Below, in pieces: positions 48,889-57,594 of a DNA stretch of 64,000 bases (positions within the stretch are counted from its first letter, which is position 1; the number at the start of each line of letters is the position of its first letter). Source of the DNA: Pseudomonas laurylsulfatiphila (lineage in GTDB: Bacteria > Pseudomonadota > Gammaproteobacteria > Pseudomonadales > Pseudomonadaceae); the NCBI RefSeq assembly GCF_002934665.1, contig NZ_NIRS01000001.1, forward strand, positions 682,001 to 746,000, read 5' to 3'. Both the position numbers and the translations under genes were made by a program. The notes under the pieces are model-generated. The model did no database searches and had not been told where the DNA came from. It worked only from the letters and a program-made list of their open reading frames with translations.

Positions 48889-49895
48889 GCGGCGGAGACT
48901 TTGTCCGCCACGTCCTTGGGCACCCAGGCCCGCCAGACGTCCGGGTGAGCCTTCATGAAAGCCTGCGCTGCCTGGCGCGGCGGCGTATGTTTCTCGCTCA
49001 TCTCGGCCAGCGCCTTGTTCAGCGGGTCGATCGGAAAGTCGACCTTGGCAAAGAACTCGGCAATCTGCGGATACTGCTTCTGGAAGGGAGTGGACACACC
49101 GATCGACAGCTTCGAAGCCAGGGAACGGGTCGGCCGTGGATTGGGGTTGTCGGCGTCGGTCAAGGTCTTCCAGGCTTCGGCGTCGAACGGTGGCTCTTCC
49201 AGTTGAATCAGCTTGAAGCGGCCGAGCAACGGCGTGGGCGACCAGTAGTAAAACAGCACTGGCTTGCCACGATGAATGGACGAACTGATCTCTGCATCCA
49301 GGGCCGCGCCCGATCCGCTGCGGAAGTTCACGTAGCTGTCTTCCAGCCCGTACGCCTTGAGCTTCTGCTTGTTGACCACTTCCGAGGTCCAGCCGATAGG
49401 GCTGTTGAGGAAACGCCCCTTGGTCGGGGCTTCCGGGTCCTTGAACACGTCTTTGTAGCGCGGCAGGTCGCTGACGCTGCGCAGGTCCGGCGCCAGCGGC
49501 TTGATGCCCTTGGCCGGGTCGCCCTTGATCACGTATTCCGGCACCCACCAGCCTTCGGTAGCGCCCTTGACCGTGTCGCCGAGGCTGACGACTTTGCCTT
49601 CGGCTTCGGCCTTGACCCAGACCGGGCTGCGACCGGCCCACTCTTCGCCAATGACCTGGATGTCATTGTTGGCCAGCGCGGCTTCCAGGGTGATGGTGGT
49701 GCCCGGCAAGGTATCGGTGGGCAGCCCGTAGCCCTTCTCGACAATGATGCGCAGGACATCGGTAATCAGGCTGCCGCTTTCCCAGTTCAAGTCGGCGAAG
49801 TGGATTGGCGCCTGGGCGGCAAACACCGGGGCGGGTGTCACCAGCAAACCGAAAGTGGCCAGGACAGCAGCCAGCAACCGTCGAAATCCGTTCAT
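48882..49895 (-). CDS. Glycine betaine/proline-type ABC transporter binding protein
   Basis: A 337-residue periplasmic protein (signal RLLAAVLATFGLLVTPAPVFA-A). The OpuAC fold is recognised by PIHFADLNWESGSLITDVLR, LPGTTITLEAALANNDIQVI and ATEGWWVPEYVIKGD, with the aromatic residues that cage quaternary amines. No permease or ATPase gene lies next to it, so it must work with a transporter encoded elsewhere. GAGG precedes the ATG at 49895 by about 9 nt; the longer frame from 49919 is less likely. Ligand probably betaine, choline, carnitine or similar. Confidence 0.85.
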   Translation of the reverse strand: MNGFRRLLAAVLATFGLLVTPAPVFAAQAPIHFADLNWESGSLITDVLRIIVEKGYGLPTDTLPGTTITLEAALANNDIQVIGEEWAGRSPVWVKAEAEGKVVSLGDTVKGATEGWWVPEYVIKGDPAKGIKPLAPDLRSVSDLPRYKDVFKDPEAPTKGRFLNSPIGWTSEVVNKQKLKAYGLEDSYVNFRSGSGAALDAEISSSIHRGKPVLFYYWSPTPLLGRFKLIQLEEPPFDAEAWKTLTDADNPNPRPTRSLASKLSIGVSTPFQKQYPQIAEFFAKVDFPIDPLNKALAEMSEKHTPPRQAAQAFMKAHPDVWRAWVPKDVADKVSAAL

Positions 49896-50013
49896 GCTTT
49901 TGCACCTCGTGCTGTTCACAGCAATAGCAGGATGGCCTGGCAGTAGACCGCGAAGCCTCTGAATACTCAGTCCAATGACTGTAGTAGAGGTTCCTGATTT
50001 CGAGGTGCGGGGA

Positions 50014-50220
50014 TCAGTTTTCGGAAGTTTCCTGCAAACGCGTCAGCTCACGTCTGACCATGCTGGCGTATGGCGCCGGTTGCAGTTGGTAAAGCTGTGA
50101 CGCCACCCAGTTCAGCCAGGCTCCTTGCAGAAGTTTCTTCTGCCCGAACAGCCGCCGCGCTTCGTCTTGAGCGCTGGCCAGGTTCTGTTCGTGGAAGTCG
50201 GCGCGGGTCAGGGTCATCAT
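50014..50220 (-). CDS. Small hypothetical protein
   Basis: A 68-residue cytosolic protein (MMTLTRADFHEQNLASAQDE ... ARRLFGQKKLLQGAWLNWVA) that looks alpha-helical. The ATG overlaps the stop of the gene upstream (ATGA), which shows they are co-translated. No family recognised. Confidence 0.65.
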   Translation of the reverse strand: MMTLTRADFHEQNLASAQDEARRLFGQKKLLQGAWLNWVASQLYQLQPAPYASMVRRELTRLQETSEN

Positions 50221-50666
50221 TCGCTGGCCTTGAAGGTCACCAGCTCGCCCTTGCGCCACTTGGCCGCTTTGGCGGTCACGGCCTTGAGGGTCTTGGTCAG
50301 GCCTTCCTGCAACTGTTGGTGGGCGGCAAACACCATCACCACGCTGTGACCTTCCTTGAACACGATCCCCTGACCGTCGGCCGTGGTCACGAAGGCGTAA
50401 TCGCCAATGCCGTAAACCGTCAGCTTGATGTCGCGGAACCTGATGTCCAGCTTGCCGCCTTCGCGACTGGGCAGCACGGACGCGCTGAAATGATCGCCGA
50501 CCTTGAGTTTGAGTCCGGGTTTGTCGTCCACCACCAGGGCTGATTCGGTGTCGATTTCGGCAATGTAGATGCCTTCAGCGTTCTGTTCGGTGATGTAAAC
50601 GAAACGTGACTGAAACTGCTTGACCAGCTTTGCGCGCAAATCGCCCAGCACGAACAAGGCATGCAT
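50217..50666 (-). CDS. Hypothetical protein
   Basis: A 149-residue protein of mixed alpha/beta sequence without a membrane helix or signal peptide (for example GKLDIRFRDIKLTVYGIGDY and GLTKTLKAVTAKAAKWRKGE). The frame extends to 50813, but sequence before the ATG at 50666 reads as non-coding. Ribosome-binding site unclear. It ends by overlap with the small gene at 50014. Function unknown. Confidence 0.65.
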   Translation of the reverse strand: MHALFVLGDLRAKLVKQFQSRFVYITEQNAEGIYIAEIDTESALVVDDKPGLKLKVGDHFSASVLPSREGGKLDIRFRDIKLTVYGIGDYAFVTTADGQGIVFKEGHSVVMVFAAHQQLQEGLTKTLKAVTAKAAKWRKGELVTFKASE

Positions 50667-51100
50667 ATCGAGATTACTTACTGCCAAGGAAACATCCCCA
50701 CATCTGAAAAATGGTGCCGTACGCGAAAAATAATCGCACAGCCAAAAAAGCGGCAATGCCGAAGGTGTAGCCAGAGAACCCGAATTGAAGTCCTGAATGA
50801 GCAGTGCACTCATTCATCACGAAGCTTGAGAAGACTACTGGAACGTCACTCGCGTCGTCCTGACTGGCGTTCGTCACAGGCTGAAGGAAAACGCCCTTCC
50901 TGCTGCCAGAAAATTATGGACTATCAACTTCGGGGAAAAATCTCACCAAGAGAAAAAAATTTCCTACATATCATCAGCAAAAAATTGCTTTAGATAAACA
51001 TCATTCACCCGCCAGTAAGGGTGATTCTAGAGCAGCGATGCTCCTGGAGACTAGCCAAAACGACGTACATACGTCGGTAAAACAATGAAAAGGACTTCAT
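50667..51100. other. AT-rich intergenic stretch with two small inverted repeats
   Basis: About 430 bp that is visibly richer in A and T than its neighbours. Short open frames occur on both strands (for example 50674-50877 on minus) but have no ribosome-binding site or recognisable protein. Inverted repeats: TCACCC ... GGGTGA near 51006-51025, and CGACGTA-CA-TACGTCG at 51061-51076, just upstream of the gene at 51101. A small RNA is possible but not supported. Confidence 0.5.
51061..51076. promoter_or_regulatory. Perfect inverted repeat, candidate operator
   Basis: CGACGTACATACGTCG, a 7-bp inverted repeat around CA, ends 24 nt before the start of the small gene at 51101. It could be a repressor site or a leader hairpin. 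Confidence 0.35.
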
Positions 51101-51349
51101 ATGCGCACACTGACACACTTTGCCTATCCCTTGGTGCCTGACACGGAAACAGCAACGATCTCGCAGCCGATACCGTTCGCCCGATCTGAACCGCTTTCCG
51201 ATGCCCCTCCCCGCCCGCGATTTCAGGTGGTGATGGCGGGCATTGCCTTCTTCCACATCAAGGATATTTCTACAGGCTGTGTAAGAGGTTTCCGAGCCAA
51301 TCATAACGAAGCCTGCGCCCTCGCCCGGTTCCTTGAATCACACGGTTGA
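51101..51349 (+). CDS. Small hypothetical protein
   Basis: An 82-residue protein with AAGGA 7 nt before the ATG. The second half (FQVVMAGIAFFHIKDISTGC, then NHNEACALARFLESHG) is ordered and resembles small hypothetical proteins of other Pseudomonas from memory; the first half is probably flexible. No function known. Confidence 0.65.
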   Translation: MRTLTHFAYPLVPDTETATISQPIPFARSEPLSDAPPRPRFQVVMAGIAFFHIKDISTGCVRGFRANHNEACALARFLESHG

Positions 51350-51510
51350 CAGCCCCGCCGCGCTCATTTTCATCGACGTTTGGTCTGCCCGTCGACTTAT
51401 CTCAGCCGTCGACGGGCAACTACTGCCATACTGCCCGCCCAATAAAACGAATCCGTAACCAATCGGATTGCGTTGACAACAACAATGTATTTCCAGGGGA
51501 AGTCTGCAAC

Positions 51511-51741
51511 GTGACGGAATTTGATATCGGCGAGTTTTTTATCCGGGGTGAAGCCAGAGAAGTCGAGGGTGAATTCCAGGCCGTGATTGTCATGCGCGCC
51601 AAACCTCCGCTCAAGACCGTGACCTATCACCAGGTCGAAAAAGATCGCTGGTTCAAAACCCCCGATGTCGCTGCGATTGCGGCCCAGGAATCGGCCAGGG
51701 AACTGAAGGCGGCGGTCGATGCCGGGGCACTGAAAGCCTGA
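51511..51741 (+). CDS. Small hypothetical protein
   Basis: A 76-residue acidic cytosolic protein: TEFDIGEFFIRGEAREVEGE, FQAVIVMRAKPPLKTVTYH, and a helical end (AAQESARELKAAVDAGALKA). GGGGAAG precedes the GTG at 51511; the longer frame from 51346 reads as non-coding. Function unknown. Confidence 0.65.
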   Translation: MTEFDIGEFFIRGEAREVEGEFQAVIVMRAKPPLKTVTYHQVEKDRWFKTPDVAAIAAQESARELKAAVDAGALKA

Positions 51742-51873
51742 TACCCGGATTGGCGGTCTATGCTCTCTGTTGCGTTTGAACATCGTGATCGAACTCCACC
51801 CGTGCGGCGCCCTCGAAACCAGGAGACCGCACGTCGCCCCTCGGCCCGACTGATGACCTGCAAGGAGATGAAG

Positions 51874-52110
51874 ATGGAATCACCGACACACGACTTGAAA
51901 GGCCTGTTCGACCAGCTCGGCCTGGACTCGAGCCAGAAAGCGATCGACGACTTCATTGCCGGCCATTCCCTGCCCGACAACAAGAAGCTCATCGACGCCG
52001 AGTTCTGGTCACCGCAGCAGGCCGGCTTCCTCAAGGAACAACTACGCGAAGACGCAGACTGGGCGCGGGTGGTCGACGACCTGAACCTGCGCATGCATCA
52101 GACCCACTGA
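51874..52110 (+). CDS. DUF2789 family protein
   Basis: A 78-residue protein. LKGLFDQLGLDSSQKAIDDF, IAGHSLPDNKKLIDAEFWSP and LKEQLREDADWARVVDDLN match the small helical DUF2789 family of Pseudomonas and relatives. AAGGAGATGAAG precedes the ATG at 51874. No function is known. Confidence 0.82.
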   Translation: MESPTHDLKGLFDQLGLDSSQKAIDDFIAGHSLPDNKKLIDAEFWSPQQAGFLKEQLREDADWARVVDDLNLRMHQTH

Positions 52111-52115
52111 CCACT

Positions 52116-52337
52116 TCAATGCAGGCTGTCCGGTCGTTCGGCGTTCAATTGCGCCAACCAGGCAGCCCTGCACTCCTCCGCTTCGTCGCGACTGGAAAAC
52201 GCCGTGCCCCGGCGCTCGCCATTGAGCAACACCACCCAGCAAACCTTGCGCCCCATGGAGCGCAGATTGGCAGGCACACCGCTGCCGATCATGACCGCGA
52301 CATCAACTTTGCCTTGCATGCTGACCTCGAATTTCAT
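52116..52337 (-). CDS. Small hypothetical protein
   Basis: A 73-residue protein (MKFEVSMQGKVDVAVMIGSG start) with short beta-like strands and a helical end with a pair of Trp/Cys residues (VCWVVLLNGERRGTAFSSRD, EECRAAWLAQLNAE). Convergent with the DUF2789 gene (5 nt between stops). Family not recognised. Confidence 0.6.
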   Translation of the reverse strand: MKFEVSMQGKVDVAVMIGSGVPANLRSMGRKVCWVVLLNGERRGTAFSSRDEAEECRAAWLAQLNAERPDSLH

Positions 52338-52446
52338 TAGCAACCTAATTAATAGGCATGCTAGTTAAATTTTCGGCGAGGAAACAGCAAAACGCTGCAC
52401 AGGTCAGTTGCAGGATTTGTAACAATCACCCGGCAACCCGATCCAC

Positions 52447-52561
52447 TGTAGGAGCGAGCTTGCTCGCGATGGTCGTTAACGATGCCGCGGGTTTACTGAC
52501 TAAACGCGGCGCTCTTGAGTCCATCGTCGGAACGCCGCCCGGAGCAAGCTCGCTCCTACAG
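52447..52561. repeat. REP palindrome pair with conserved inner spacer
   Basis: Arms TGTAGGAGCGAGCTTGCTCG and GAGCAAGCTCGCTCCTACAG. The inner part (GATGGTCGTTAACGATGCCG, then AAACGCGGCGCTCTTGAGTC) is also found in the elements at 57266 and 57378, although these have a different arm sequence (CTGGCTTGCCAG). Confidence 0.88.
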
Positions 52562-52592
52562 TTGAACAGCATTACCCGGCAACCCGGGGTTT

Positions 52593-54200
52593 CTAGCGCG
52601 GTTTTTCCGGCTTGTAGCCCAGGCGCAAACCGCCCCAATGCCGGCCCTTGAGCATGATCGGCACCGAAAGATCGTGCATCAACTCGCCGGTGTCGCGGGT
52701 ATAGGTTTGCAGCAGCACGGCCTTCTGATGGCTGCCGCAGCGGATCCCGGTGCGGTCGGCGAACTTGCGTTTGGTCCGGTTCTGCAAGGCATCGACCTGC
52801 GCGTCCCCCGTCAGCGGCTGGCTGAACGCATGGTTGTGGGTCGGCACATAACCCTGCTGGGTGCAGGCGATGGCGAACACCAATCCTTCGTGACGCGGCA
52901 ACAAGGGTTCCTGGATCGTTGGCAACACCTGATCGGTGTAGCGGTCGAAACGCGTCTGGAACTTGGCCGGGCTGGTATTGGGGATGACCTGGTAGTTGCG
53001 GTCGAACAGATCGTCCAGACTGATTCGACCGGCATCGATATCCGCCTCGAAACGCTCTGCAATCCGGCTCGCGCCTTCCCGGGCCAGGTCATAGATCCGC
53101 TGGTGATAATCATCCAGCCCCACCTCGGCCAGTCGCTCGCTGATGGTTTCGGCCTGCCCTTCCATTTGCACCGCCGCCTGGGCCAGACGCTGAGTCTGCT
53201 GGTCGCTGACCGCCAGGTCGCTGCGCATCTGTTCGATGGCGTGAAACAGACTGTCAAGCTGTTCACGGTTGGTGTCTGCGCCCTGGGCGATTTCCCCGAC
53301 CTGGGACTCGACACTGGCCGCCAGACGGGCAATGTTCTCCAGATGCTGCCCCGTGCGCTCGACCTGCTCGACGCCGGTGTCGAGGTCGCTGGACAGTTGG
53401 CGGATCTGCTCAACCACCTGTGCGGTACGTTGCTGGATATCGGCCACCATCTCGCCGACTTCGCCCGTCGCGGTCGCCGTGCGCGCGGCAAGCCCGCGAA
53501 CCTCATCGGCCACCACGGCAAACCCGCGACCGTGCTCCCCCGCCCGCGCCGCTTCAATGGCGGCGTTCAATGCCAACAGGTTGGTCTGGCTGGCGATGGA
53601 CTGAATCACCAGGGTCACGCGCTGGATATCATCGCTGCGCAGGCTCAAGGCTTCGATCAGTTCACGGCTGTTGCTGGCGCGTTGGCTGAGCTGATGCATG
53701 CGGGCAATGGACTCGATCAGTTCCGTACGCCCCACCGCGCCGCTTTGATGAGCCTCACTGGCGGCGCTCAGCGCCTGGCGACTGAGCAGCGAGGTGGCGT
53801 GTTCGGTGGTAATCATGACCTCGGCGTTGCTGACAATCTGTGCCGCCGCCGAGAGTTGCGATTGCAGTTTTTCCGCCAGTTGCCGAACCGAAAACGCCAC
53901 CCCGGCGGCCGAAAGCGCGTTATGGCTGGTGGTGTAGGAAAGATCGCGAGTCAACTCGCCGATGGCATCGGGGTTGTCGGGGGAAACCGTCTGTGGGGTC
54001 GCACGCGAACGCAAGCGAGGCAGCCAGATGATCAGGACGGCCAGGGGCAGGCCAAGGTAGAGCGACCCACCGCCCAACGTCATGCCACATAACAACAGCA
54101 TCAGGGCGATGCTTTGCAGCGTCGGTGTCAGCCAGCGGTTTTTCGGCAACAGCACTGGTGCAGGCACTGCCGCAGCCAGAGACCCGTCTCTTGTCATCAT
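52593..54200 (-). CDS. Methyl-accepting chemotaxis protein, C-terminal sensor type
   Basis: A 535-residue chemoreceptor. A short N-terminal membrane segment (about residues 25-60, [20 protein letters not shown] ... AVLIIWLP) is followed by a receptor signalling domain whose tip is [20 protein letters not shown] and [20 protein letters not shown]. Unlike standard receptors the sensory region comes after the signalling part (about 390-535; [33 protein letters not shown]), and there is no periplasmic domain. It probably senses a cytosolic or metabolic signal. GTG, ATG and ATG starts lie together at 54206/54200/54197. Confidence 0.88.
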   Translation of the reverse strand: MMTRDGSLAAAVPAPVLLPKNRWLTPTLQSIALMLLLCGMTLGGGSLYLGLPLAVLIIWLPRLRSRATPQTVSPDNPDAIGELTRDLSYTTSHNALSAAGVAFSVRQLAEKLQSQLSAAAQIVSNAEVMITTEHATSLLSRQALSAASEAHQSGAVGRTELIESIARMHQLSQRASNSRELIEALSLRSDDIQRVTLVIQSIASQTNLLALNAAIEAARAGEHGRGFAVVADEVRGLAARTATATGEVGEMVADIQQRTAQVVEQIRQLSSDLDTGVEQVERTGQHLENIARLAASVESQVGEIAQGADTNREQLDSLFHAIEQMRSDLAVSDQQTQRLAQAAVQMEGQAETISERLAEVGLDDYHQRIYDLAREGASRIAERFEADIDAGRISLDDLFDRNYQVIPNTSPAKFQTRFDRYTDQVLPTIQEPLLPRHEGLVFAIACTQQGYVPTHNHAFSQPLTGDAQVDALQNRTKRKFADRTGIRCGSHQKAVLLQTYTRDTGELMHDLSVPIMLKGRHWGGLRLGYKPEKPR

Positions 54201-54332
54201 CGTCACCCCGCAAAACTTCTAATTGTTGTCATCGCATTAAACGCCAGCATAAGGCCATTATCCATGAGCCTTTAGTCGCGAACGTTGCAGCAGATCAATA
54301 GAAGAATCGGGAAATCGCAGACGGCAGAAAAC

Positions 54333-54398
54333 AAAGATCGCAGCCTTCAGCAGCACCTACGGAACAAATGTAGGAGCTGCCGAAGGCTGCGATCTTTT
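54333..54398. repeat. REP palindrome pair, terminator-like
   Basis: AAAGATCGCAGCCTTCAGCA against TGTAGGAGCTGCCGAAGGCT; ends GATCTTTTCC. It lies between the chemoreceptor and dksA-like genes and can act as a terminator. Confidence 0.85.
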
Positions 54399-54435
54399 CC
54401 AGGCAGCCCGGGATTAACAGGGCTGCCTCACAGAA

Positions 54436-54840
54436 TCAGGCCTGACGCTGGTGCTTGTCGATTTGCTCGTGACGCTCTTGAGCTTCGATGCAGTACTTGG
54501 TGGTCGGGCTGATCAGCAGGCGCTTGAGGCCGATCGGCTCGCCGCTGTCGTCGCACCAGCCGAAGCTGTCTTCCTTGATGCGCTCAAGGGCTTGTTCCAA
54601 CTGAGGCAGCATGCGCTGGTCGCGATCGATCGCGTTCACCAGCCAGGTGCGCTCTTCTTCGACCGAAGCCGCGTCTGCCGGATCGGCCGGGGTGTCCAGG
54701 CTTTCGATGGCGATGCGGTTCTGTTCGATGCGCTCATGGGTTTCGACTTTCATGTTCTGCAACAGCTCGGAGAAAAAAGCATGTTGCTCGGCATTCATGT
54801 AGTCATCCGCCGGCATGGCCAGCAACTTGTCCTTTGTCAT
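54436..54840 (-). CDS. DksA-like RNA polymerase-binding protein (zinc-independent type)
   Basis: A 134-residue protein that fits the DksA fold: coiled coil (about 15-95) whose tip is DTPADPADAAS, carrying the Asp pair that reaches into the polymerase secondary channel, then a globular domain GWCDDSGEPIGLKRL ... KYCIEAQE. Of the four zinc cysteines of DksA only two remain (C-x2-S and C-x2-A), as in DksA2 of P. aeruginosa, which works without zinc. It should modulate stable-RNA and stress promoters, with ppGpp, when zinc is scarce. Start ATG 54840; the longer frame to 54939 looks non-coding. Confidence 0.87.
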   Translation of the reverse strand: MTKDKLLAMPADDYMNAEQHAFFSELLQNMKVETHERIEQNRIAIESLDTPADPADAASVEEERTWLVNAIDRDQRMLPQLEQALERIKEDSFGWCDDSGEPIGLKRLLISPTTKYCIEAQERHEQIDKHQRQA

Positions 54841-55221
54841 TGATATCTCTATAAAAAAACGTGCATTAAGGCGAATAAGGGAGCGTTCCGGCAGACCTGG
54901 GCAGGCCATCGGAAAGGCGCCGTTTGTTCCAAGCGCCACCCGGCACTCAATTTACGAGGGGCGGCAGTCTACGGCCGACTTGAGGCCTCAGCAACTGAAA
55001 AGACAGCGAATTTGTCCGACAAAGCCCTGAAAATGCTCTACGGCTGGCTTTGAGGCGGTAATCGGAGTGCGTTTATAGCAAGAAATTCAATCGAGCGGCT
55101 GTATATAGAAGACAAACGGCCTGCACGGGCCATTTTCCCGGCCTTTTTCCCTGCCATTTGCATGGCTGCGAACCTCAGCTAAGGTTGTCCCTCCCGAAAT
55201 GGCCATATAAAGGAAAGGACC
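54841..55221. other. Intergenic region without a credible gene
   Basis: About 380 bp between the divergent dksA-like and GST genes. Only the expected promoters can lie here. A GC-rich hairpin (GGCCTGCACGGGCC near 55111) is followed by TTTT. I see no further genes or repeats. Confidence 0.4.
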
Positions 55222-55827
55222 ATGAAGCTGATCGGTATGCTGGACTCGCCCTATGTCAGGCGCGCCGCCATTTCTGCCAAATGCCTGGGAATCACGCTGG
55301 AACATCAATCGGTCTCGGTATTCCGCCACTTCGAACAATTCCGGCAGATCAACCCGGTGGTCAAGGCGCCTACGCTCGTGCTGGATGACGGTGAGGTGTT
55401 GATGGACTCGACGCTGATCATCGACTACCTGGAAACCCTCGCCGATAACAGCCTGATGCCCGTCGAACCGGCTCAGCGCCTGCGCGCGTTGCGCCTGATC
55501 GGCCTGGCGCTGGCCGCCAGCGAAAAATCCGTGCAGCTTTACTACGAGCGCAACCTGCGGCCGGCGGAAATTCAATTCGAGCCTTGGGTACAGCGGGTCG
55601 AGGGACAACTGGTGGCGGCCTATTCGGCGCTGGAGCGGGAGCTGGAAAGGCAGCCGCTGAAGACTGAGGGTGCGATCGAGCAGGACGGCATCACGCTGGC
55701 GGTTGCCTGGAGCTTTACCAACCTGGTGGTGCCGGATCAGGTGAGTGCCGCGCAGTTTCCGCGAATTGCCGCGTTCACGGCGTATGCCGAAGGGCTTGAG
55801 GTGTTTGTCAGTACGCCGATTGACTGA
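55222..55827 (+). CDS. Glutathione S-transferase family protein
   Basis: A 201-residue protein. N-terminal thioredoxin-like domain: KLIGMLDSPYVRRAAISAK, with Ser9 the likely catalytic residue, VKAPTLVLDDGE (cis-proline loop) and MDSTLIIDYL (glutathione contact). The rest is the all-helical domain. Class and substrate cannot be told from sequence. Stands alone between a dksA-like gene and REP DNA. Confidence 0.87.
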   Translation: MKLIGMLDSPYVRRAAISAKCLGITLEHQSVSVFRHFEQFRQINPVVKAPTLVLDDGEVLMDSTLIIDYLETLADNSLMPVEPAQRLRALRLIGLALAASEKSVQLYYERNLRPAEIQFEPWVQRVEGQLVAAYSALERELERQPLKTEGAIEQDGITLAVAWSFTNLVVPDQVSAAQFPRIAAFTAYAEGLEVFVSTPID

Positions 55828-55852
55828 CGGATTCATTTCGCCTCATCGACCG

Positions 55853-55937
55853 CCATCGCGAGCAAGCTCGCTCCCACAGGGAATCACGCTTTTCTGTGGG
55901 AGCGACGGTGCGGCGATCCGACTTGCTCGCGATGGCT
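55853..55937. repeat. REP palindrome pair, partly degenerate
   Basis: CATCGCGAGCAAGCTCGCTC on the left and GTGGGAGCGACGGTGCGGCG ... TTGCTCGCGATGG on the right. The right arm contains an insertion of CGGTGCGGCGATCC between its parts. Confidence 0.75.
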
Positions 55938-55982
55938 TAAGCAAAAGCGCCGCTTCACCCAAAGGCAGAAGCGGCAGTCGAA

Positions 55983-56057
55983 TCAATGCACAAACAACGC
56001 AATCAAAATGATGATCGGGATCGGCACGCCGAGAAAGAACAGCAGTAATGAACGCAT
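55983..56057 (-). CDS. 24-residue membrane protein
   Basis: Complete frame MRSLLLFFLGVPIPIIILIA followed by LFVH, one hydrophobic helix. AGGAGA stands 6 nt before the ATG, better than many long genes here. A similar tiny protein with the GVPIPIIIL core occurs in other Proteobacteria in my memory. It lies 15 nt after the stop of the membrane protein at 56073 and in the same direction, so it is probably the second gene of that operon. Function unknown. Confidence 0.75.
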   Translation of the reverse strand: MRSLLLFFLGVPIPIIILIALFVH

Positions 56058-56072
56058 GGTAGTTCTCCTGGA

Positions 56073-57002
56073 TTAACGAATCGGTGCAGCGGTGACGTAG
56101 GTATCGGTTTCCAGATACACCACCGCATCCCGACGACGACCGCCGAAGGTTGCGGCGAGGCTGGCGAAGAACGCACCGGCCAGCAGCGCAACGAACATCC
56201 ACAGCGTGGTCCACGCAGCCACTTTCGCAGCAGTGTCAGCGGCTTGTTGAGCGGCCAGCTTGGCGTCGGCCACGGCTTTCTGGGTGCGGGCATAGACCTC
56301 ATCGACACGACGTTCGGCGTCGGCCTGAGTGAGGTTGGTCCGCTGCGCGACCAGTTGCGCCAGGTAAGTCCGGTCTTCGGCGGCCAGTTCACCCCTGTTC
56401 AGGGAACGCACAAAGATCCGGGTGACGGTGCCCCGGGCCGCATCATCGCTGACGGCAACCGGGCGATCATCACGGAACAGGCTGTCGACGAAGTAACCGT
56501 ACTCATCGCCTTGGGTATTGCCCGCCGCAGTGCCCACGGCTTGCGTCGCGGCACTGGCCGCACCGCCGACCAGGTTCGCCCCGGCCTGCACGCCACCGCC
56601 GACCAGACTGCTGACCGACCCGGCGACCAGCGTGGCCGTCACCAGCGTCGCCACGCACCAGGCCAGAAAACCATGGGCCGTGTCGCGAAAGTAAACTTCA
56701 TCGCCGTGCATGTACGCCCACTTCACCCGCAGTCGCCCGGCGATGTAACCGCCAAGTCCCGAAGCGACAATCTGGGTGAAGGCCAGCCAGACAATGGTCG
56801 AGATCCCCAGGCCTTTGGCGCTCACACCTTCATTGGCCCAAGGCGAGACCGCCGAAAAACCCAGGCCAAAGCCGAGCAACACCAGGATCAGCGACAACGC
56901 CGCCGCGGCAGCGGCACCCGCGAAAATCGCTCCCCAGGACACGCCGGACAGCGTGGTTGACTCGTCCATGGCGCGATAGAAACCATCAGAGGATCTATTC
57001 AT
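56073..57002 (-). CDS. Hypothetical membrane protein
   Basis: A 309-residue protein with helices near residues 20-45 (VSWGAIFAGAAAAAALSLIL), 65-90, 105-130 and 270-290 (WTTLWMFVALLAGAFFASLA). Between them is an alpha-helical, Ala-rich soluble part (VDEVYARTQKAVADAKLAAQ) that may be a coiled coil. The SWGAIFAG start is shared with proteins often named PhnA-like, whose function is unclear. Followed by the 24-residue membrane protein. Confidence 0.72.
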   Translation of the reverse strand: MNRSSDGFYRAMDESTTLSGVSWGAIFAGAAAAAALSLILVLLGFGLGFSAVSPWANEGVSAKGLGISTIVWLAFTQIVASGLGGYIAGRLRVKWAYMHGDEVYFRDTAHGFLAWCVATLVTATLVAGSVSSLVGGGVQAGANLVGGAASAATQAVGTAAGNTQGDEYGYFVDSLFRDDRPVAVSDDAARGTVTRIFVRSLNRGELAAEDRTYLAQLVAQRTNLTQADAERRVDEVYARTQKAVADAKLAAQQAADTAAKVAAWTTLWMFVALLAGAFFASLAATFGGRRRDAVVYLETDTYVTAAPIR

Positions 57003-57265
57003 AGTTGTATCGCTCCAGGCAGAAAGATGGTGTTACAACTCTTCGAGGAAGGAATTGCAGTCACCGTGCCAGTCACGCACTTTGAATAAATCGTTGCGCT
57101 TCAATCGCTTAGAAAGTTTGAACTTCCCGGACCCATGCAAACTGCAAGGAACAGGTTGATCCAACGGGTTTTATGCATTGGTTATTTGTAGCTTTTATTG
57201 CCACTGGGGAGTCAGACAACCTTTTTCGGGGCTTTCACCGGTTTTTCGATTAGGACGCGGCCTTT
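57003..57265. other. Intergenic region, no gene seen
   Basis: About 260 bp upstream of the membrane-protein operon that contains its promoter and the left border of the REP array. I see no open frame with a ribosome-binding site. Confidence 0.4.
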
Positions 57266-57366
57266 TGTAGGAGCTGGCTTGCCAGCGATGGTCGTTAACG
57301 ATTACACGTGTGAACTGGATTAACGCGGCGCACTTGAGTCCATCGCCAGCAAGCTGGCTCCTACAA
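57266..57366. repeat. REP palindrome pair, first of a tandem
   Basis: Arms TGTAGGAGCTGGCTTGCCAG and CCAGCAAGCTGGCTCCTACA. Tandem copy of the element that follows at 57378; period about 112 bp. Confidence 0.9.
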
Positions 57367-57377
57367 TTGCGGTCTTT

Positions 57378-57478
57378 TGTGGGAGCTGGCCTGCCAGCGA
57401 TGGTCGTTAACGATGACGCGTGTGAACTGGATAAACGCGGCGCATGTGAGTCCATCGCCAGCAGGCTGGCTCCTACAA
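57378..57478. repeat. REP palindrome pair, second of a tandem
   Basis: Same as the previous element with scattered changes (TGTGGGAGCTGGCCTGCCAG arm). The inner spacer GATGGTCGTTAACGATGACG is shared with the element at 52447. Confidence 0.9.
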
Positions 57479-57594
57479 TTCCCCGGGAATGCGTGAAGCG
57501 ACCCCGTCCAGATGAAAGTTAATTTATTAACTCGCGGTTTTTTCTTGGCAAAATGCTCGCAACTTCGTATTGAACTGCAAATCAGGCCAGCCTT

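Noticed and set aside
50674..50877. 67-codon frame on minus and 110-codon frame on plus (50661-50993)
   Set aside because: No ribosome-binding site, sequence unlike any protein I know, inside an AT-rich gap.
57266..57478. Tandem 112-bp units considered as a CRISPR-like array
   Set aside because: Only two copies, each a facing REP pair; no short direct repeats with unique spacers and no cas genes.
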